Origin: Buddleja alternifolia | Lineage: Eukaryota; Streptophyta; Magnoliopsida; Lamiales; Scrophulariaceae | NCBI GenBank assembly: GCA_019426215.1 | Contig: CM033405.1 | Location: 9,897,001-9,961,000, forward strand | Direction: 5' to 3' | Length of the DNA stretch: 64,000 nt | In this document: positions 11,870 to 23,454 of the stretch, piece by piece | How positions within the stretch are numbered: position 1 is the stretch's first letter | Layout of the letters: each line of letters opens with the position of its first letter | The notes under the pieces: generated by a model | What the model saw: the letters and a program-made list of their open reading frames with translations, nothing else | Databases searched by the model: none | Told to the model about the DNA's origin: nothing | Made by a program: the position numbers and the translations under genes

Positions 11870-12831
11870 ATTCATATAGCTTGTTTCAGTTTCGTTATCA
11901 ATTTCTTCTTCTAAATCTTCTAAGTTTTCTTTGTGATCTTGTTTTTGATAATTAATAAATCTAATAGAAGTTTGACTTCTACTATTTGTATACATTACAC
12001 TTTCTCTCGGAATCTTAACCGTTTCATTTTCTTCTAGGTGTTTGGTTAATTCCTATTCTTCTCCATTTAAATCGTTATTATCTATATTTAAAAGTTTAAT
12101 CATTTTTACTCCTGCTGAGGCTAAATCATCTATTATTGCATCTATGTTAATTTTATACTGAGCAAAACTATTATTAGTTACTCTTCCTAAAAATGCTATA
12201 GAAACAACTAAGTTATTCCATCATAAGTTTCATATCCTCTAGTTTGTAATCATATAGTAATTTTATTAATATTCTTAATACTTTTCATCATATTTGGAGC
12301 TACATAAAATATTCCTACATTGTTAGTCATATCTATTTCCATACTAGCAAATACTGTTCTCCTAGCATCAGACCAACTTTTATCTAATAATAAAACTAAA
12401 ACCTTTCCACCGGTTCCTTTTCTAGTTAATCCTTTTATTCCCACAATAATTAATCCTAAATGTATATATTTTTGTTTTAACTGTTTTAATTGCTTTATAT
12501 ATTCCGGGCTAACTAAGCTTATATTTTCAGCATTTGTTGTAACTTTTACTTCTTTTTCTCTAAATTTCTTAATTAAATGTGTGTTAAAATGCATTTTTCC
12601 TACTTTGTATAATGTTTTAGGTTTTAATTTATCTATTCTTTTGTTGTTATACAAATTAAGATTTTCTTTTACATCTATTATTTCTTCCAACTCTACTTCT
12701 CTAGCTGAGCTTTGACTTCCCAATCCTCTAAACATTCTTTTAGTAAAAGTGTTACTTATTTTCCCTTTCTCTTTCTCTTTACTACTTGATTCACTTATAG
12801 TTCTACTAGTACCACTAAATGATCTCAACAT
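11870..12831 (-). pseudogene. Pararetrovirus movement protein (30K superfamily), interrupted
   Basis: An open minus-strand stretch of 193 codons (12831-12250) followed after one stop by weaker coding sequence. A hydrophobic beta-strand pattern (YIHLGLIIVGIKGL, then VLVLLLDKSW) and the later MEIDMTNNVGIFYVAPNM resemble the core of caulimovirid 30K movement proteins, which open plasmodesmata for cell-to-cell spread. It starts at an ATG just after the coiled-coil frame. In badnaviruses this domain is the N-terminal part of the ORF3 polyprotein; whether it was separate here cannot be told because the following sequence is broken. The in-frame stop is at about 12248. Confidence 0.68.
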
Positions 12832-12839
12832 TTTTTACC

Positions 12840-13922
12840 AATATATATATATATTTTTTAGGTTCCTTTTTAGGTTTTTCAGATTCGTCTAGTGCTAGAT
12901 ATGCTAATCTTTTTTCTATACTATCTTGTAAATTTCCTTTAATTACTTGAGATACAGTGTTTATTTTAGTGCTTAATTTTTCTAGTTTATTTTCTAATTT
13001 GTCTAACCTTTCAAATATTTGTAAGACTAAAGCGAATTGGATAGTCCAAAGTTTAGGATATAATTTATCTGAATTACTAGTTCCTTGATAGGTAGTAAAT
13101 CCTTCCTCCGTATATAGGTATTTATTTGCTAGTTCAATGGCTCTTTTGTTTTCTATTCATCCGCTAACTATTCGTTCCGTATTTTTTAAAATTTTACTTG
13201 TTTCTAAATTTTGAGCTTCAACTTTATTTATTTTTTCTATTACTTGAATTAGAGTTTTCCTAATGTCGATTTCTATTTGTTTTAGCTTATTACTTTCCAA
13301 ACTATATTTTAATCTATTATTTCATCTTTACTAGGGAAAAACTTATTATATTTTTTAACAATTTTCAAAGTTTCCTCAGACTGTTGTTTAATATAATTTG
13401 AATTATTATTTTCACCATTCTTTATTTTTTCTCTATTTATTAAAACGGTTTCTTTTAATGAATCTAAAGTTTTACAAAATTTAGCGTTATTTAGTTCTAA
13501 GTTTGATGCTAATAATATAAATAAATCTGTTAAACTATTTAAGTGTTTATTTTCCGAATGTAAATTATGCTTAAAACTTGGATCAAATCTACAAATAAAT
13601 TTATGTTTATCTAAAGAGATTATAATTCTATCGGCTAAACTATATTCTAGATCTAAATATTCTAACCTTTTATAATTAGAAAGATCTATTTTTCTTAGTA
13701 AAAGGCTGTTATTAATATATTTAAAACTAAAAGAAATTTAATATAGCTTTGGTGATCTCGTGCTATAGGTGGTGTGTTAAAATAAGTATTAACCCAATTA
13801 TCTCTCCTAGTTATTAATTGATTTTGTAATTCTAATGTTAATTCTTGATTATTATAATCTAAATTTTCTAAAGTATTAAGACAGTCAATAAAAGAGTTCA
13901 AAATATTATCGGGTACAAGCAT
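12840..13922 (-). pseudogene. 5' small frames of the pararetrovirus, one with a coiled coil
   Basis: Two coding-like pieces on the minus strand. 13922-13695 is an open frame of 75 codons from an ATG, with no family recognised. From about 13300 down to 12840 another frame reads with few interruptions and contains a heptad-like stretch around IFERLDKLENKLEKLSTKIN, followed by a Lys-rich tail. Badnaviruses carry two small frames upstream of the polyprotein, the second being a coiled-coil, virion-associated DNA-binding protein; position and coiled coil fit that, but the match is by analogy only. Several stops and frame changes are present. Confidence 0.5.
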
Positions 13923-14290
13923 GTAAAATAAAAATAAATTATGAGTGCAAATATAGAGTTTTATGCAGATTTATAAAAGCGGGTTGTGATTCCCTTTTCT
14001 TTAAATATGTGTAATTACTCTCATAGGTTTATATAATTCTAAAAGAAAACAAAGGGACCAAATTGAAAACTACTTAAAAGTTTATATACTTGGAAAATAA
14101 AAATAACTTGCCATGTGTTAGTTTCTGCTTGGCTTAGGGTGTTTTGACTTGGTCAAAAATAGTGGCTTGGCTTTACAAATTTGAAGGACTAAAATGCATT
14201 TTTTATGGTGCTAGACAATTAAAATTTTTGTGTTTTGGGGCTAGACACTTAATTTGTTATGCAAAATGGGGCTATTCCCTTAATTTTTCC
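13923..14290. other. Right arm of the Mutator-like bounded block
   Basis: Non-coding sequence between the first viral frame and the right inverted end. It contains GGGACCAAATTG, GGACTAAAATG and GGGGCTAGACA words near the terminus, resembling repeated subterminal words of plant MULEs. No gene is visible. Confidence 0.4.
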
Positions 14291-14476
14291 TATTAAATGT
14301 TGCGAGCATGTATTAATTGATGGGAGCATGTCTTATGTGATGGAGACACCGATCATGGACTTAGGTTATATTCGATTTACCTTTTCTTTTTATGGGTTGT
14401 AAAGCCGAATTTGAGGCTATTTATTGGTTTCTTAGAAATAATGTATAGGTTATTTTAAAGTATAATGGTAGAATAG

Positions 14477-16105
14477 TGACATGACAGAATCTTACGTGTA
14501 TGTACAGCAAGTGTACTGGTCGTGTGTAGTAATAAAGTGGACGTTAAGTCGGGGTTTATCGTCTCCATAGGGACAACTACTATCTAAGTACCGAAACTAC
14601 TGTATTATTCTTTTCTAAGTTAGATTGGTCGATAAGATGTTGATTTAAACTAATTAACTAAGTTAATTACTAAAATAGTTTATAACCAAATAAGTGGAGG
14701 AAACAATATAAGAGAAGCGATTAAGGCACATGGTTCAACCATTTATGTATTTCGATTGTGATCAAGGTTCTAATGGATTATTAGATGGATTTAGCCAAGG
14801 CGAAATTCCCTAACGTACGTACTACCCAATCTCTTGGCATAGCAACCCTACCTTAGTTAACGATTTCCTATATATCTCTATATGAAAACCCGTCTTAACA
14901 AAGATGCATTTAAGGTCTAGGAATTTCCCACGTGAATGGAAAGCCACCTAAAGAAACCGAGTCTATCTCTAGTCGGTTTAACTATAGGGTATTCAATGTT
15001 TATATCTTCCCTAGGTTATTATCTCTCGATCTCTAACCTAAGCATTTTATCGAACACTTGGTGATCAAACAAGTGAAGCATTGAGATCAACTATTGAATA
15101 CATAACTAAAACCAACATTAATCCAATGGAAACCAAAGCAAGAACAATCAAAATAACATAAACGGCCTAGCCACGACCTTAATCAAATAAGTTTAGCTCA
15201 TATTCATGTCATAAGTACGGATCTAAATCATACAAATCATATTAGAGAGTTGGGCAAAGTTAAGAAATAAAAATGTAAAAACTCCCGAATAATCGTGATG
15301 AATTTGATCACTCGTTGAATTCTCCGTCGTCTTGCGAATCCGGATCTTCAAGGAGACGTTATGACTTTCAATCTTCTTTCCAAAGTGTTTCTCTCCTCCC
15401 TTTTGGTGTTTGGCTGCTCTCCAGTGTATGTTTTTGTAGAAATGACCTGAATGGTCTATTTATAGACAAGTCCGCCGCCTCGAACGCCGCGGCGTTGGGT
15501 GTTGAACGCCACGGCATTCCATTCTGCTTATCATCGCCGCGGCGTTGAGTAGTGAACGTCGCGGCGTTCCCCTGCTGCTCCGTCCAGTTTTGGTAAAATA
15601 TGTATAACTTTCTCTACCAATGTCGGAATAAGCTGATTCAAGTTGCTATAGAATTCTAAAACAAAGATCTACAACTTCAAGAAGACACCAAATCCAAAAT
15701 CAAACGTTAAAGATGATAAAATTGTCTCACAAGTCACTGAATGAGAAAACTCCATCGTAAGACGTCTCTTCCGATGGATTTTTAACCTCCTTCCGTACAT
15801 ATCTGATCTTTGTCTTCAACATAAGAAATGTACCTTTGCCACTTATGTTTCCATTGGTGTACCAAGTGTGTAATTTGGACATGGGTAGAGAAATCTATTC
15901 CATAAACGCTAGCACTGCGCAGACAGTTTTTTCTCTTTATGCATGATTTACCTTCAATCCTTGTTCTTTCCCTCCAAATGTTATGTTATTCTATAAAATA
16001 TGAGGAAACAAAGGTCAAAGCATCATATGTGATCAAATTATCAAAGAAACCATCAAAATCAATTTGCTAAACGGGGCGAATCGTGTGTAAAATTGGCATA
16101 TATCA
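14477..16105 (-). mobile_element. Solo LTR of a Gypsy-type element, reverse orientation
   Basis: The block starts TGACATGACAG and ends ATATATCA, giving TG...CA termini, and has a perfect 5-bp duplication AATAG (14472-14476 and 16106-16110). Near its left edge, AGCAAGTGTACTGGTCGTG matches the reverse complement of the 3' part of the Gypsy LTR at 60831-62744, so it lies in minus orientation. A minus-strand TATA box (TATAAATAGA) lies at about 15456-15466. A GC-rich stretch (15470-15575) repeats GAACGCCGCGGCG-like words. No internal region is present, so it arose by LTR-LTR recombination. Open frames inside (for example 15315-15548) are chance. Confidence 0.85.
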
Positions 16106-16974
16106 AATAGTTCAAAATTGGTGGAGACAAGAAGCCCATGAAGTTTAGTTAAGTTTTTCGTTTTTACCTTCTTTTTTTGTGATGGCCCATTGGCTCGGGC
16201 CCTCTAGAAATAGTCCATGATCGAGTGCGATGAATTTATTTGTTTAAATTTCATGAATGTTTATATTGATAGGCATGATTATTAGTAGTATATATTATGC
16301 ATTTTCAATATATGTTAATCGCGCTATATAAATTGATTAATGCGCAAAGTGAGACCAAACATTTGACAATTTGAATTCTTCCAAATAAATAATACCGAGT
16401 TAGTAAAGGATGTATGACATTCTCGCCCTCCACTAAACTTATTAAAATTAAAATTACTACAAATGTGTAATACTTCCCAGTTATGGGGGTTCTGCATTTG
16501 GAAATAATTTGAAATTTTATTAAATGCATGAAATGTCTTAATCGAAGCATATTTCAACCCAAAAATCGATTAGGTTGTAAGGTGAAATTCAAATGTTAGA
16601 TTAACGAAGTTAGTGAGAATGAACTTGGGTAGTTCACGAGCTTAGAAATTGGTTAGATTGTGGCTTGGTGAACTATGGGGAACGGTATTGAAACATTAAT
16701 TGGATAAATTGATGATAAATATCACTTCAAATAATTAATGGGCCAGAAATCGGTTAGGTTGCAACCCATCTAATTAATTGAGGACCTCAATACCCTCTGT
16801 GGAATCGATGCCAATGATGATTCCCGATTTTCACATGTGAGTGTGGGATTCGAAAAATGCAGTGGGAGCCAAGATAAATTTTAAGTCCTTAATTTTCTTG
16901 ATTAAGTCAAATACAAGTAATCTAATTAATCTGGTTTATTTCTGCAGTTATTTTCTCGTTTATCTCTCTCAAAT
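16106..16974 (+). other. Copia leader directly before gag
   Basis: AT-rich non-coding sequence. It has loosely repeated words such as GGTTAGGTTG and GGTTAGATTGTGG around 16570-16760. The stretch TTTCTGCAG near 16942 could be a 3' splice site, which would let the long leader be spliced; this is inference only. Short frames on the minus strand here look spurious. Confidence 0.45.
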
Positions 16975-17815
16975 ATGACATACCCATTTTCAATTTTACT
17001 CGAAAAGAACACCCTTACTGGACCCAATTATGTGGACTGTCTTAGAAATTTGAGAATTATCCTCAATATGGAATCTCTGAGATACGTCTTGGAGGCTGAT
17101 ATCCCGGCGGCTCTAGCTAGAACACGTGCCAGTGAGGAAAAAGTCCAAGCCCATGAAAAATGGGTCAAGGATGACATCCGGGTGAGAGGATACATGCTGG
17201 GATCTATGACCAATGAACTTCAAAGGTCTCATGATAAGATGCCCACTGCAAGAGCTATCCTAGCTCACCTGGTAGAGCTCTATGGTGAGCACAGTCAAAC
17301 TGCACGATATGAGATAACAAAAGAGCTCCTTTGAGCCAAGATGAAAGAAAGTGAGAAGGTTGGTGATAATTTCCTCAAAATGATATCGAGGATTGAGAGA
17401 TTAGAAGCTCTCGACTTCACCATGAACACCACCCTTCAAACTGAACTAATCTTGTAGTCTCCTCCTGATTCCTTCTCCCAATTTGTGGTTCACTTCAACT
17501 GCAAGAGATAGAGTGCAATGTAGCTGGGCTAATGAACAAGTTGGTTACTGTACAATCTCAAATAAAACCAAAGGGAAAGGAAACTGCCTTGGTCATCTCT
17601 TCTAGACCTAAAAAGTCTAAGTCTAAGTCTAAGTCAAAGAAGAACAACAACAAGAAGAAGCAGGCTGGCGAGCTAGGAGCAAAAGAGGGTTTTCAAAAGG
17701 GTAAAGAAAAGGCTTAAGGTTTTTATAACAGCAAAGAGCCTAAGAAGACGGATAGATGTCTCGAGTGCGGTGAGCTTGGCCACTGGAAGAGGAACTGTCC
17801 TAAATTAGGCAAAGG
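16975..17815 (+). pseudogene. Copia gag, interrupted
   Basis: From the ATG at 16975 an open stretch of 119 codons begins MTYPFSILLEKNTLTGPNY and matches the plant Copia gag pattern (LTGPNY..CLRNLRIIL, later MTNELQRSHDKMPTA). A TGA at 17332 interrupts it, probably from CGA; the same frame resumes, with further stops near 17455 and 17508. A Lys/Ser-rich basic segment (17577-17720) precedes a CCHC knuckle at 17757-17798 seen as CLECGELGHWKRNC. The product would form virus-like particles in the cytoplasm. Confidence 0.88.
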
Positions 17816-17849
17816 CGCAAAAGGTATGGAACTCTTCATTTTTTAAACT

Positions 17850-20836
17850 AATTGTTCTATGACTGTTTTTCTACTTCATGAATGCTGGACTCAGGGACAA
17901 GTGCCCATGTATGTTGTTTCGATCAGGATCTGCAGAGAAGTAGAAAGCTGGGCCGAGAAGAAGTGATGATCAAAGTAAGCAGTGGGAAAGCATCGCAGCT
18001 ACTAGGATTGGATTTACTTCTTTAATTTTGAATTCTGGACATTTATTGTTTTTAAATGATGTTTTAGTTTTGCCCAAGGGGCTTAAGAACATTGTTTCCA
18101 TTCCTATATTAGTTAAGATTAGTTATACATTCCATTTTTCTAAATTGAATTGCGACATTTATCATGGAAATAAAATAGTTGGCAATGCTTCTTTAATTAA
18201 TGGTTTGTATTATTTAAATGTCCTTAATCCATCTGATGTGAATGTTATAACTCATAAACGTGGTAGGCAAGAATCTAACTAAAGACTCATGTGCATCTTA
18301 GACTAGACCATGCTGGAGAGCACAAGATCCACAAAACAAAAAAAGATGAGTTTTTAAGGTCACTAGGGTCGGGTCCTTATCTAACATGTGAATCATGTCT
18401 CTTAGGCAAGATGGCTAGTTCTCCCTTCACCGGGACTTTTGAAAGAGCTATTCAAGTCTTAGGGTAAGTACATACCGACATTTGCGGACCATTTGAAGAA
18501 ATGGCTCGTGGAGGTTTCTACTGCTTCATCACTTTCACATATGATCATTCAAGATATGGTCTAGTGTATTTGATGAAGCAAAAGTATGAATCCTTCGAAA
18601 GGTTTAAAGAATTCAAAGCTTTAGTACAGAATCAAACTGGGCAAAATATGAAAACTCTACGATTGGATTATGTAGGAGAATATATGAGCCCCGAGTTTGA
18701 TGAATTCCTTAGAGAACAAGGAATAATGTCACAGCTAACACTACCAGCGACTCCTCAACTAAATGGAGTAGCCGGGCGTAGGAATCGAACACTGTTAGAC
18801 ATGGTTCGTTTCATGCTTAGTTACACTGATTTATCCATTTCGTTGTGGAGACATGAGCTCCTTACTGCTGCTTATATATTGAACAAATGTCCCTCCAAAT
18901 CCGTACCTAAAACTCTACATGTGAAATAATAGGAAACCAAGTATTAACCATATTAAGATTTAGGGATGTCTCGCTTATGTCGAGAAGACTAAAGTGGAGA
19001 AATTGGAGGCAAGATCCCTAATGGGATATTTCATTGGTTATCCTGAAGATTCCATGGGATTCTTCTTTTACGTACATGATGATTAGAGAATCATTGTGGT
19101 TATACAAGCCCACTTCTTTGAAGATGAATTCATCTTGGAAGGAGGCAAAGGTAGAAAGATTATTCTAGAAGAACAAATAAAACTCCCTCTGAGACATTTG
19201 TCCAAGAACCAAGGTCTGGCCTAATAGTAGCACAACCACCACGTAGATCTGGTAGAATACCACATGAACCTGAGATGTATGACTATCTACTGCAGGGGAA
19301 GCCAGAGCTTCACAGTGCAGTACAAGAAAGTCATGAAGATGACCCTTTTACCTATGATCAAGAGATGGTGGATGTTGACGCTTCAAGATAGCGAGAAGCA
19401 ATGGAAACAGAGATGGACTCTATGCAATCAAACCAAGTCTGAAATTTAGTATATCGTCCTAAAGGTATCAAACCTATAGGATGTAAGTGAATCTACAAAA
19501 GAAAGATAGGTAACGATGTCAAGGTTGACACCTTTAAAACTAGGCTCGTAACCAAAGACTATAGTCAAAGAGAAGGAATTGACTATCAAGAAAACTTTTT
19601 GACGGTGGCCATGATAAAGTCCATCCGAATACTGTTATCCGTAGCTGCATACTTAGATTATGAGATATGGCTGGTGGATGTCAAAACAGCTTTCCTAAAT
19701 GGATTCCCGGAAGAGGACATCTATATGGAATAACCAAAAGGTTTTGTATCCAAGACCGATATCCATAAAGTGTGTAAACTTGAGAGGTCTATATACGGTC
19801 TCAAGCAAGCATCTAGAAGCTAGAATCTTCATTCTGATGAAGTAGTAAAGGGATATGGCTTCATCAAGAACGAAGATAAACCCTGTGTCTACAAGAAGAC
19901 TAGTGGAAGCAAAATCTTGTTCTTAGTACTATATGTGGATGACATTCTACTTATAGGAAATGACGTGGGAATGCTCACCACTGTCAAGAAATGGCTTTCG
20001 AATACGTTTTCCATGAAAAACTTGGGAGAAGCGACATACATTCTAGAAATTCGTATCTATAGGGATAGAATGATAGGTCTCTCCCAAGCCCTTTATTTGG
20101 AAATGGGATGGACAATTCTAAGAAAGGGTTTCTTCCCATGAGGCATGGAGTACACTTATCTAAATTTATGTGTCCTTAAAGCGAGGAAGATAGAAAGGAG
20201 ATGAGTAATGTACCCTACGCTTTTGCAGTTGGTAGCCTAATGTATGCAATGTTGTGTATAAGACTTGACATTGCCTATGCTGTAAGAGTGGTGAGTCGAT
20301 TTCAAGCAAACCCGGGAAAGGAACATTAGATAGTTGTGAAGAATATCCTAAAGTATCTCAAAAGAACTATGGATGTGATTCTCATCTATGGAAGTGGAGA
20401 TCTGAAGATGGAAACTGATTTAGACTTTCAGTCAGACGTTGATGACCGAAAAGCCAATTCAAGGTTTGTTTTCACGCTTAATGGTGGGGCGGTGTCTTGA
20501 AAATATTTTAAGCAAAGAACAACCGCTGATCCTACCACTGAAATAGAATATGTGGCGGCGTCAGAGACAGCCAAAGAAGCTATTTGGATGAGAAGGTTTC
20601 TTGGAGAACTTGAAGTGGTTCCTAGTGCACAGCTCCCGTTGCCACTTTATTGTGATAACAATGGAGCAATAGCGCAAGACAAAAAATTAAGGTCTCATAA
20701 CAAGTCTAAATACATTGAGATAAGATTTCACATCATCAGGGAGATCATTGACAGAGGAGAGATAGCAGTGCAGAAAATAGCCTCAGCAGACAACGTAGCT
20801 GACCCGTTCACCGAACACTACCTCAGGCTGTTCTGA
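17850..20836 (+). pseudogene. Copia pol: protease, integrase, reverse transcriptase, RNase H, interrupted
   Basis: Protease: LDSGTSAHVC at about 17885-17914 keeps the catalytic Asp. The pre-integrase region with its His/Cys zinc site runs about 18280-18420. Integrase core (18480-18930): the first catalytic position reads YD where the family has DD, the second Asp is kept (LRLDYVGEY), and the third, Glu, is Gly in GVAGRRN, so the active site is destroyed. Reverse transcriptase: AFLNG near 19690 and YVDDILLIGND at 19932-19964, the catalytic pair intact. RNase H (20430-20836) ends DNVADPFTE. Frame changes and stops occur between all the domains. Domain order PR-INT-RT-RH defines Ty1/Copia. Confidence 0.92.
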
Positions 20837-20890
20837 ACCGACACCTGGAAAGGATGTGTATAAGATACCACAATGAGTAGCATTGAGTGC

Positions 20891-20901
20891 AAGTGGGAGA
20901 T
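20891..20901 (+). other. Polypurine tract of the Copia element
   Basis: AAGTGGGAGAT lies directly before the 3' LTR and matches the common plant Copia plus-strand primer site. Confidence 0.8.
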
Positions 20902-22676
20902 TGTTAGGATTATGCCTCAGATGCCATAGAGGATAGAATGATAGGGCATCTATCTTGTAATAAACTTATTTATTATAAAACGCATTGTTTAGTTTTTCAC
21001 TTAAATTTTATCTGCATCTATAAGTAGTGTAAAACGTTTTGTCCATGTTTTCAGTGCAATCCCTCTACTTCCTATGGGATAGGAAGATTGACACTTGAGA
21101 TTTTGATCTTGATTACTTAAACTCGTTCACAAGTAATATGAAGTTTCTCATGGACAAATAAAGACTTAGAACACTTGTACAATCTTAGCTCTGTCATGGG
21201 AGTGCCATTCGAACACCATGTGATGGTGGGAGCTTAAGACTGTAGGCACATCAGTGGAACTGATATGCTCGAACATGACTCACATCGGTTTTGTCACATG
21301 GGTTTTCACTCTGTGACTGTCAATGACGCAACTGATTATGCGTAATAGGTATAAGTGAACCTTTGACCTGAAGTATCAGGCTGAAGATGCACTTGTGACG
21401 TCAAGTATTTCATTAGAGTAGTTGACCTAGTTCACCCGTTGGTGGGGTCGACCTCGAAATGCGGCTTGATGGGCAAGTGGTAGACTTAGCTGATATCTAA
21501 TATGGGATTTGTTCTCTCATAAGTGAATGAGAAAGTACCGCATGTGATTATAGATAAATAGAGATCAAAGTCTTTGCCCAAAGTAAAAGCGACGATTGTG
21601 CGAGGTACTAAATCGATCTCAATGATCTCGTATTATTATCATTATATCATATGGTCAAGTCCAGTGAGTTTGACATAATCATGACTCTTACTTGACTGGG
21701 GCATTTGAACAAACAGTTTACACTTATACGGTATTTACGATTGGAAGGTTGTGGAATGATCCAATCATTCGATTTCGTTTAGGCTACAAAGTGGGCCACG
21801 TGACTGGCTAGGTGTTATCCACTTCCTTTGGTTTCCTCTCATTGCCAAATGAAACGAACCTAAAGAGTCGTGCTAAAGGATTAGTAATGAAAACTGATAA
21901 AGGATTTTCTATTTTTATTCTGGGAGATTTAACTTATCTGATAAATTAAATAATTAATTAATTACTCATTAGATGAAATAATTAATTATAAAGATAAGAT
22001 TAATTATTAATTAATTTTTTATGAAAATAAATTAATGGATTAATTTATCTAATTAATTTGGTTATTTAATTAATGAATTTTTTTTGGATATAATAAATTA
22101 TTAATTAAATAGATAATTAATTAAAATAAAAGAAATCCTGGGCCTAGAATGGGCGTCCGTGAGGACGCCTACTAGGGTGAGTTGGGTGTCCACTTGGATG
22201 CCCAATGAGGTCTCTTTTGGTTGTCTTGGTAAAAAAGTCAAGAGGTTATAAAAGGACACCTTGACCTAAAGCAAGACATACGAAATCATAGCTCTTCTTG
22301 AAAAGAAAAGAAGAAAAAACTCATCCCTCTCTCTATAGTCTCTAGCCGTCGATCACCCTAGGGAAAAGGAGGGAATTTTTCGTCAATCAATCTGCCCCTA
22401 ATAATTTAGAGATAACGTGTGTTCATTGTTCGGATCAAACTTCAAGAAAAAGTCAAGAAATTCAAGAAGAGTAGATCACACGAGGATTGAAGAATTCAAG
22501 ACTTCATCAATTTAAAATTTAGAGGAGGAATCGGATTCTCCTACCACTTCGCTTCAACGGGTAAATCGTTATTCATTTTGCAATTAATTGATTCATATAT
22601 GCAAACGGAGAATTTGCTTTGGGTTTAATTTTTGTAACTTCCGCTGTGTTTATTTGAGTTTTCGCGAAACCCAACA
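20902..22676 (+). repeat. 3' LTR of the Copia element
   Basis: Direct repeat of 1070-2780 with TG...CA ends and TATA box at about 22247-22254. Differences from the 5' copy include an extra segment of about 37 bp at 22172-22210 that duplicates the preceding GGGCGTCC...GACGCC unit, and a short replacement at about 21524-21540. Frames inside the LTR are not genes. Confidence 0.92.
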
Positions 22677-23432
22677 AATAGACCCTGAAATTCTTTTAAA
22701 CTTCAAAAAAAATTCTGACCACAAAATATTTAGAATGCTTACTAAAATACTTAGCGCTTTGTCATGCGCTTAAACTTAGATAACTTAGACACAGAAATTT
22801 AGCGATTACCAATGTTAGGTTAACACTTAGATCTCTTATATCAGGGTTAGCGTCGCGAAAAATGTTTGGTCTACTTAGCATTCGATTTTACCAATTAGCT
22901 GCTTAGCTTGATTTGTATGTTTTTGATGAATGTTATGAAATGAGAATAAAAGCAATATGACAATAAAATAAATGATACAAGATATTATAAGATTCTCTGG
23001 GTGATGGAATCCCAGCTATTTCCTTCTTCTCCTTTTACACTTGGAGGAATTCACTAAATGATACTAAAAGCTTCACACAGATAACTTCTACAAATGGTGA
23101 AACAACACAAAGATAATCTTGAGTTTCTTGATCACACAGACTTCAACTCTTTAAGATATCTTCACTATCAAGCTTCTTTCACCCAGAAATAAGGCTTGAT
23201 CTTCAACTTTCTTCTTCGCACGGATGTAGGGTTGGAGGGTTTTTATCACTAAGGTTTATTTTTGAAAGTTCAAACAACTTGGCATATCTCAATAGTTAAA
23301 CAAATTTCTTCTAGGAAAAATGCTTAAGATATTGTGACTATCTTTGGGACTAAAGAAAAGCTTTAAGGATTTTGGATATGGAGATTGAGAGCTTTTCTTG
23401 GAAGTATTTGGACTTGGATTAAATCAGCAAGA
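22677..23432 (-). repeat. Part of a minus-strand Copia LTR (outer half)
   Basis: Non-coding sequence between the + strand Copia and CACTA element 1. It continues across the CACTA insertion into 29157-29842; together they make about 1.4 kb ending at TGTTAGATG (read on minus from 29842), next to gag-protease remnants of the same orientation. The outer border is unclear because the + strand Copia abuts it. Confidence 0.45.
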
Positions 23433-23454
23433 CACTACCACAAAAAAGTCCTAT

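Larger units (their letters stand above)
4300..13930 (-). mobile_element. Endogenous pararetrovirus (Caulimoviridae, badnavirus/tungrovirus-like), defective
   Basis: Read on the minus strand the order is: small 5' frames (13922 to 12840), movement protein (from 12831), coat region with two cysteine motifs (11710 to 10186), aspartic protease and reverse transcriptase (9850 to 8580), RNase H (about 7150 to 6740), a large 3' frame (6722 to 5132), a TATA box (4806) and a tRNA-Met primer site (4340). There are no LTRs, which separates it from a retrotransposon. All cistrons carry stops or frameshifts and a hAT element splits the polymerase, so it cannot be functional. Without the hAT insertion it is about 8.4 kb, a typical caulimovirid genome length. 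The linear break lies between the primer site and the first frame of the circular genome. Confidence 0.85.
3873..14290. mobile_element. Mutator-like bounded insertion carrying an endogenous pararetrovirus
   Basis: The block has a perfect 9-bp duplication, TATTAAATG, at 3864-3872 and 14291-14299. Its ends are imperfect inverted repeats: the left starts GGGAAATTTAGCC and the inverted right end starts GGAAAAATTAAGG, both continuing to AATAGCCC; about 16 of 22 positions agree by eye. A 9-bp duplication with GGG-starting inverted ends is characteristic of Mutator-like elements. Almost all of the interior is a caulimovirid genome on the minus strand, leaving a few hundred bp of possible MULE arm at each side. 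No MURA-type transposase is visible. Either a non-autonomous MULE received a viral integration, or a MULE captured viral DNA and moved it. Confidence 0.72.
1070..22676 (+). mobile_element. Degenerate Ty1/Copia LTR retrotransposon with nested insertions
   Basis: Two direct LTRs (1070-2780 and 20902-22676) start TGTTAGGATTATG and end near CGAAACCCAAC. A tRNA-Met-type primer site follows the first LTR and a purine-rich tract precedes the second. Inside, in Copia order, lie gag with a CCHC knuckle, aspartic protease, integrase, reverse transcriptase and RNase H. Flanks are CATAG and AATAG, a 5-bp duplication with one mismatch. The interior was invaded by the 3873-14290 block and by the solo LTR at 14477-16105; without them the element is about 9.5 kb. 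Several in-frame stops and lost integrase residues show that it is dead. The two LTRs differ by small indels, so the insertion is not recent. Confidence 0.93.

Noticed and set aside
3873..14290. Reading the viral block as a Gypsy retrotransposon
   Set aside because: No LTRs, a 30K-type movement protein and badnavirus-type cysteine motifs are present, and no integrase is seen.
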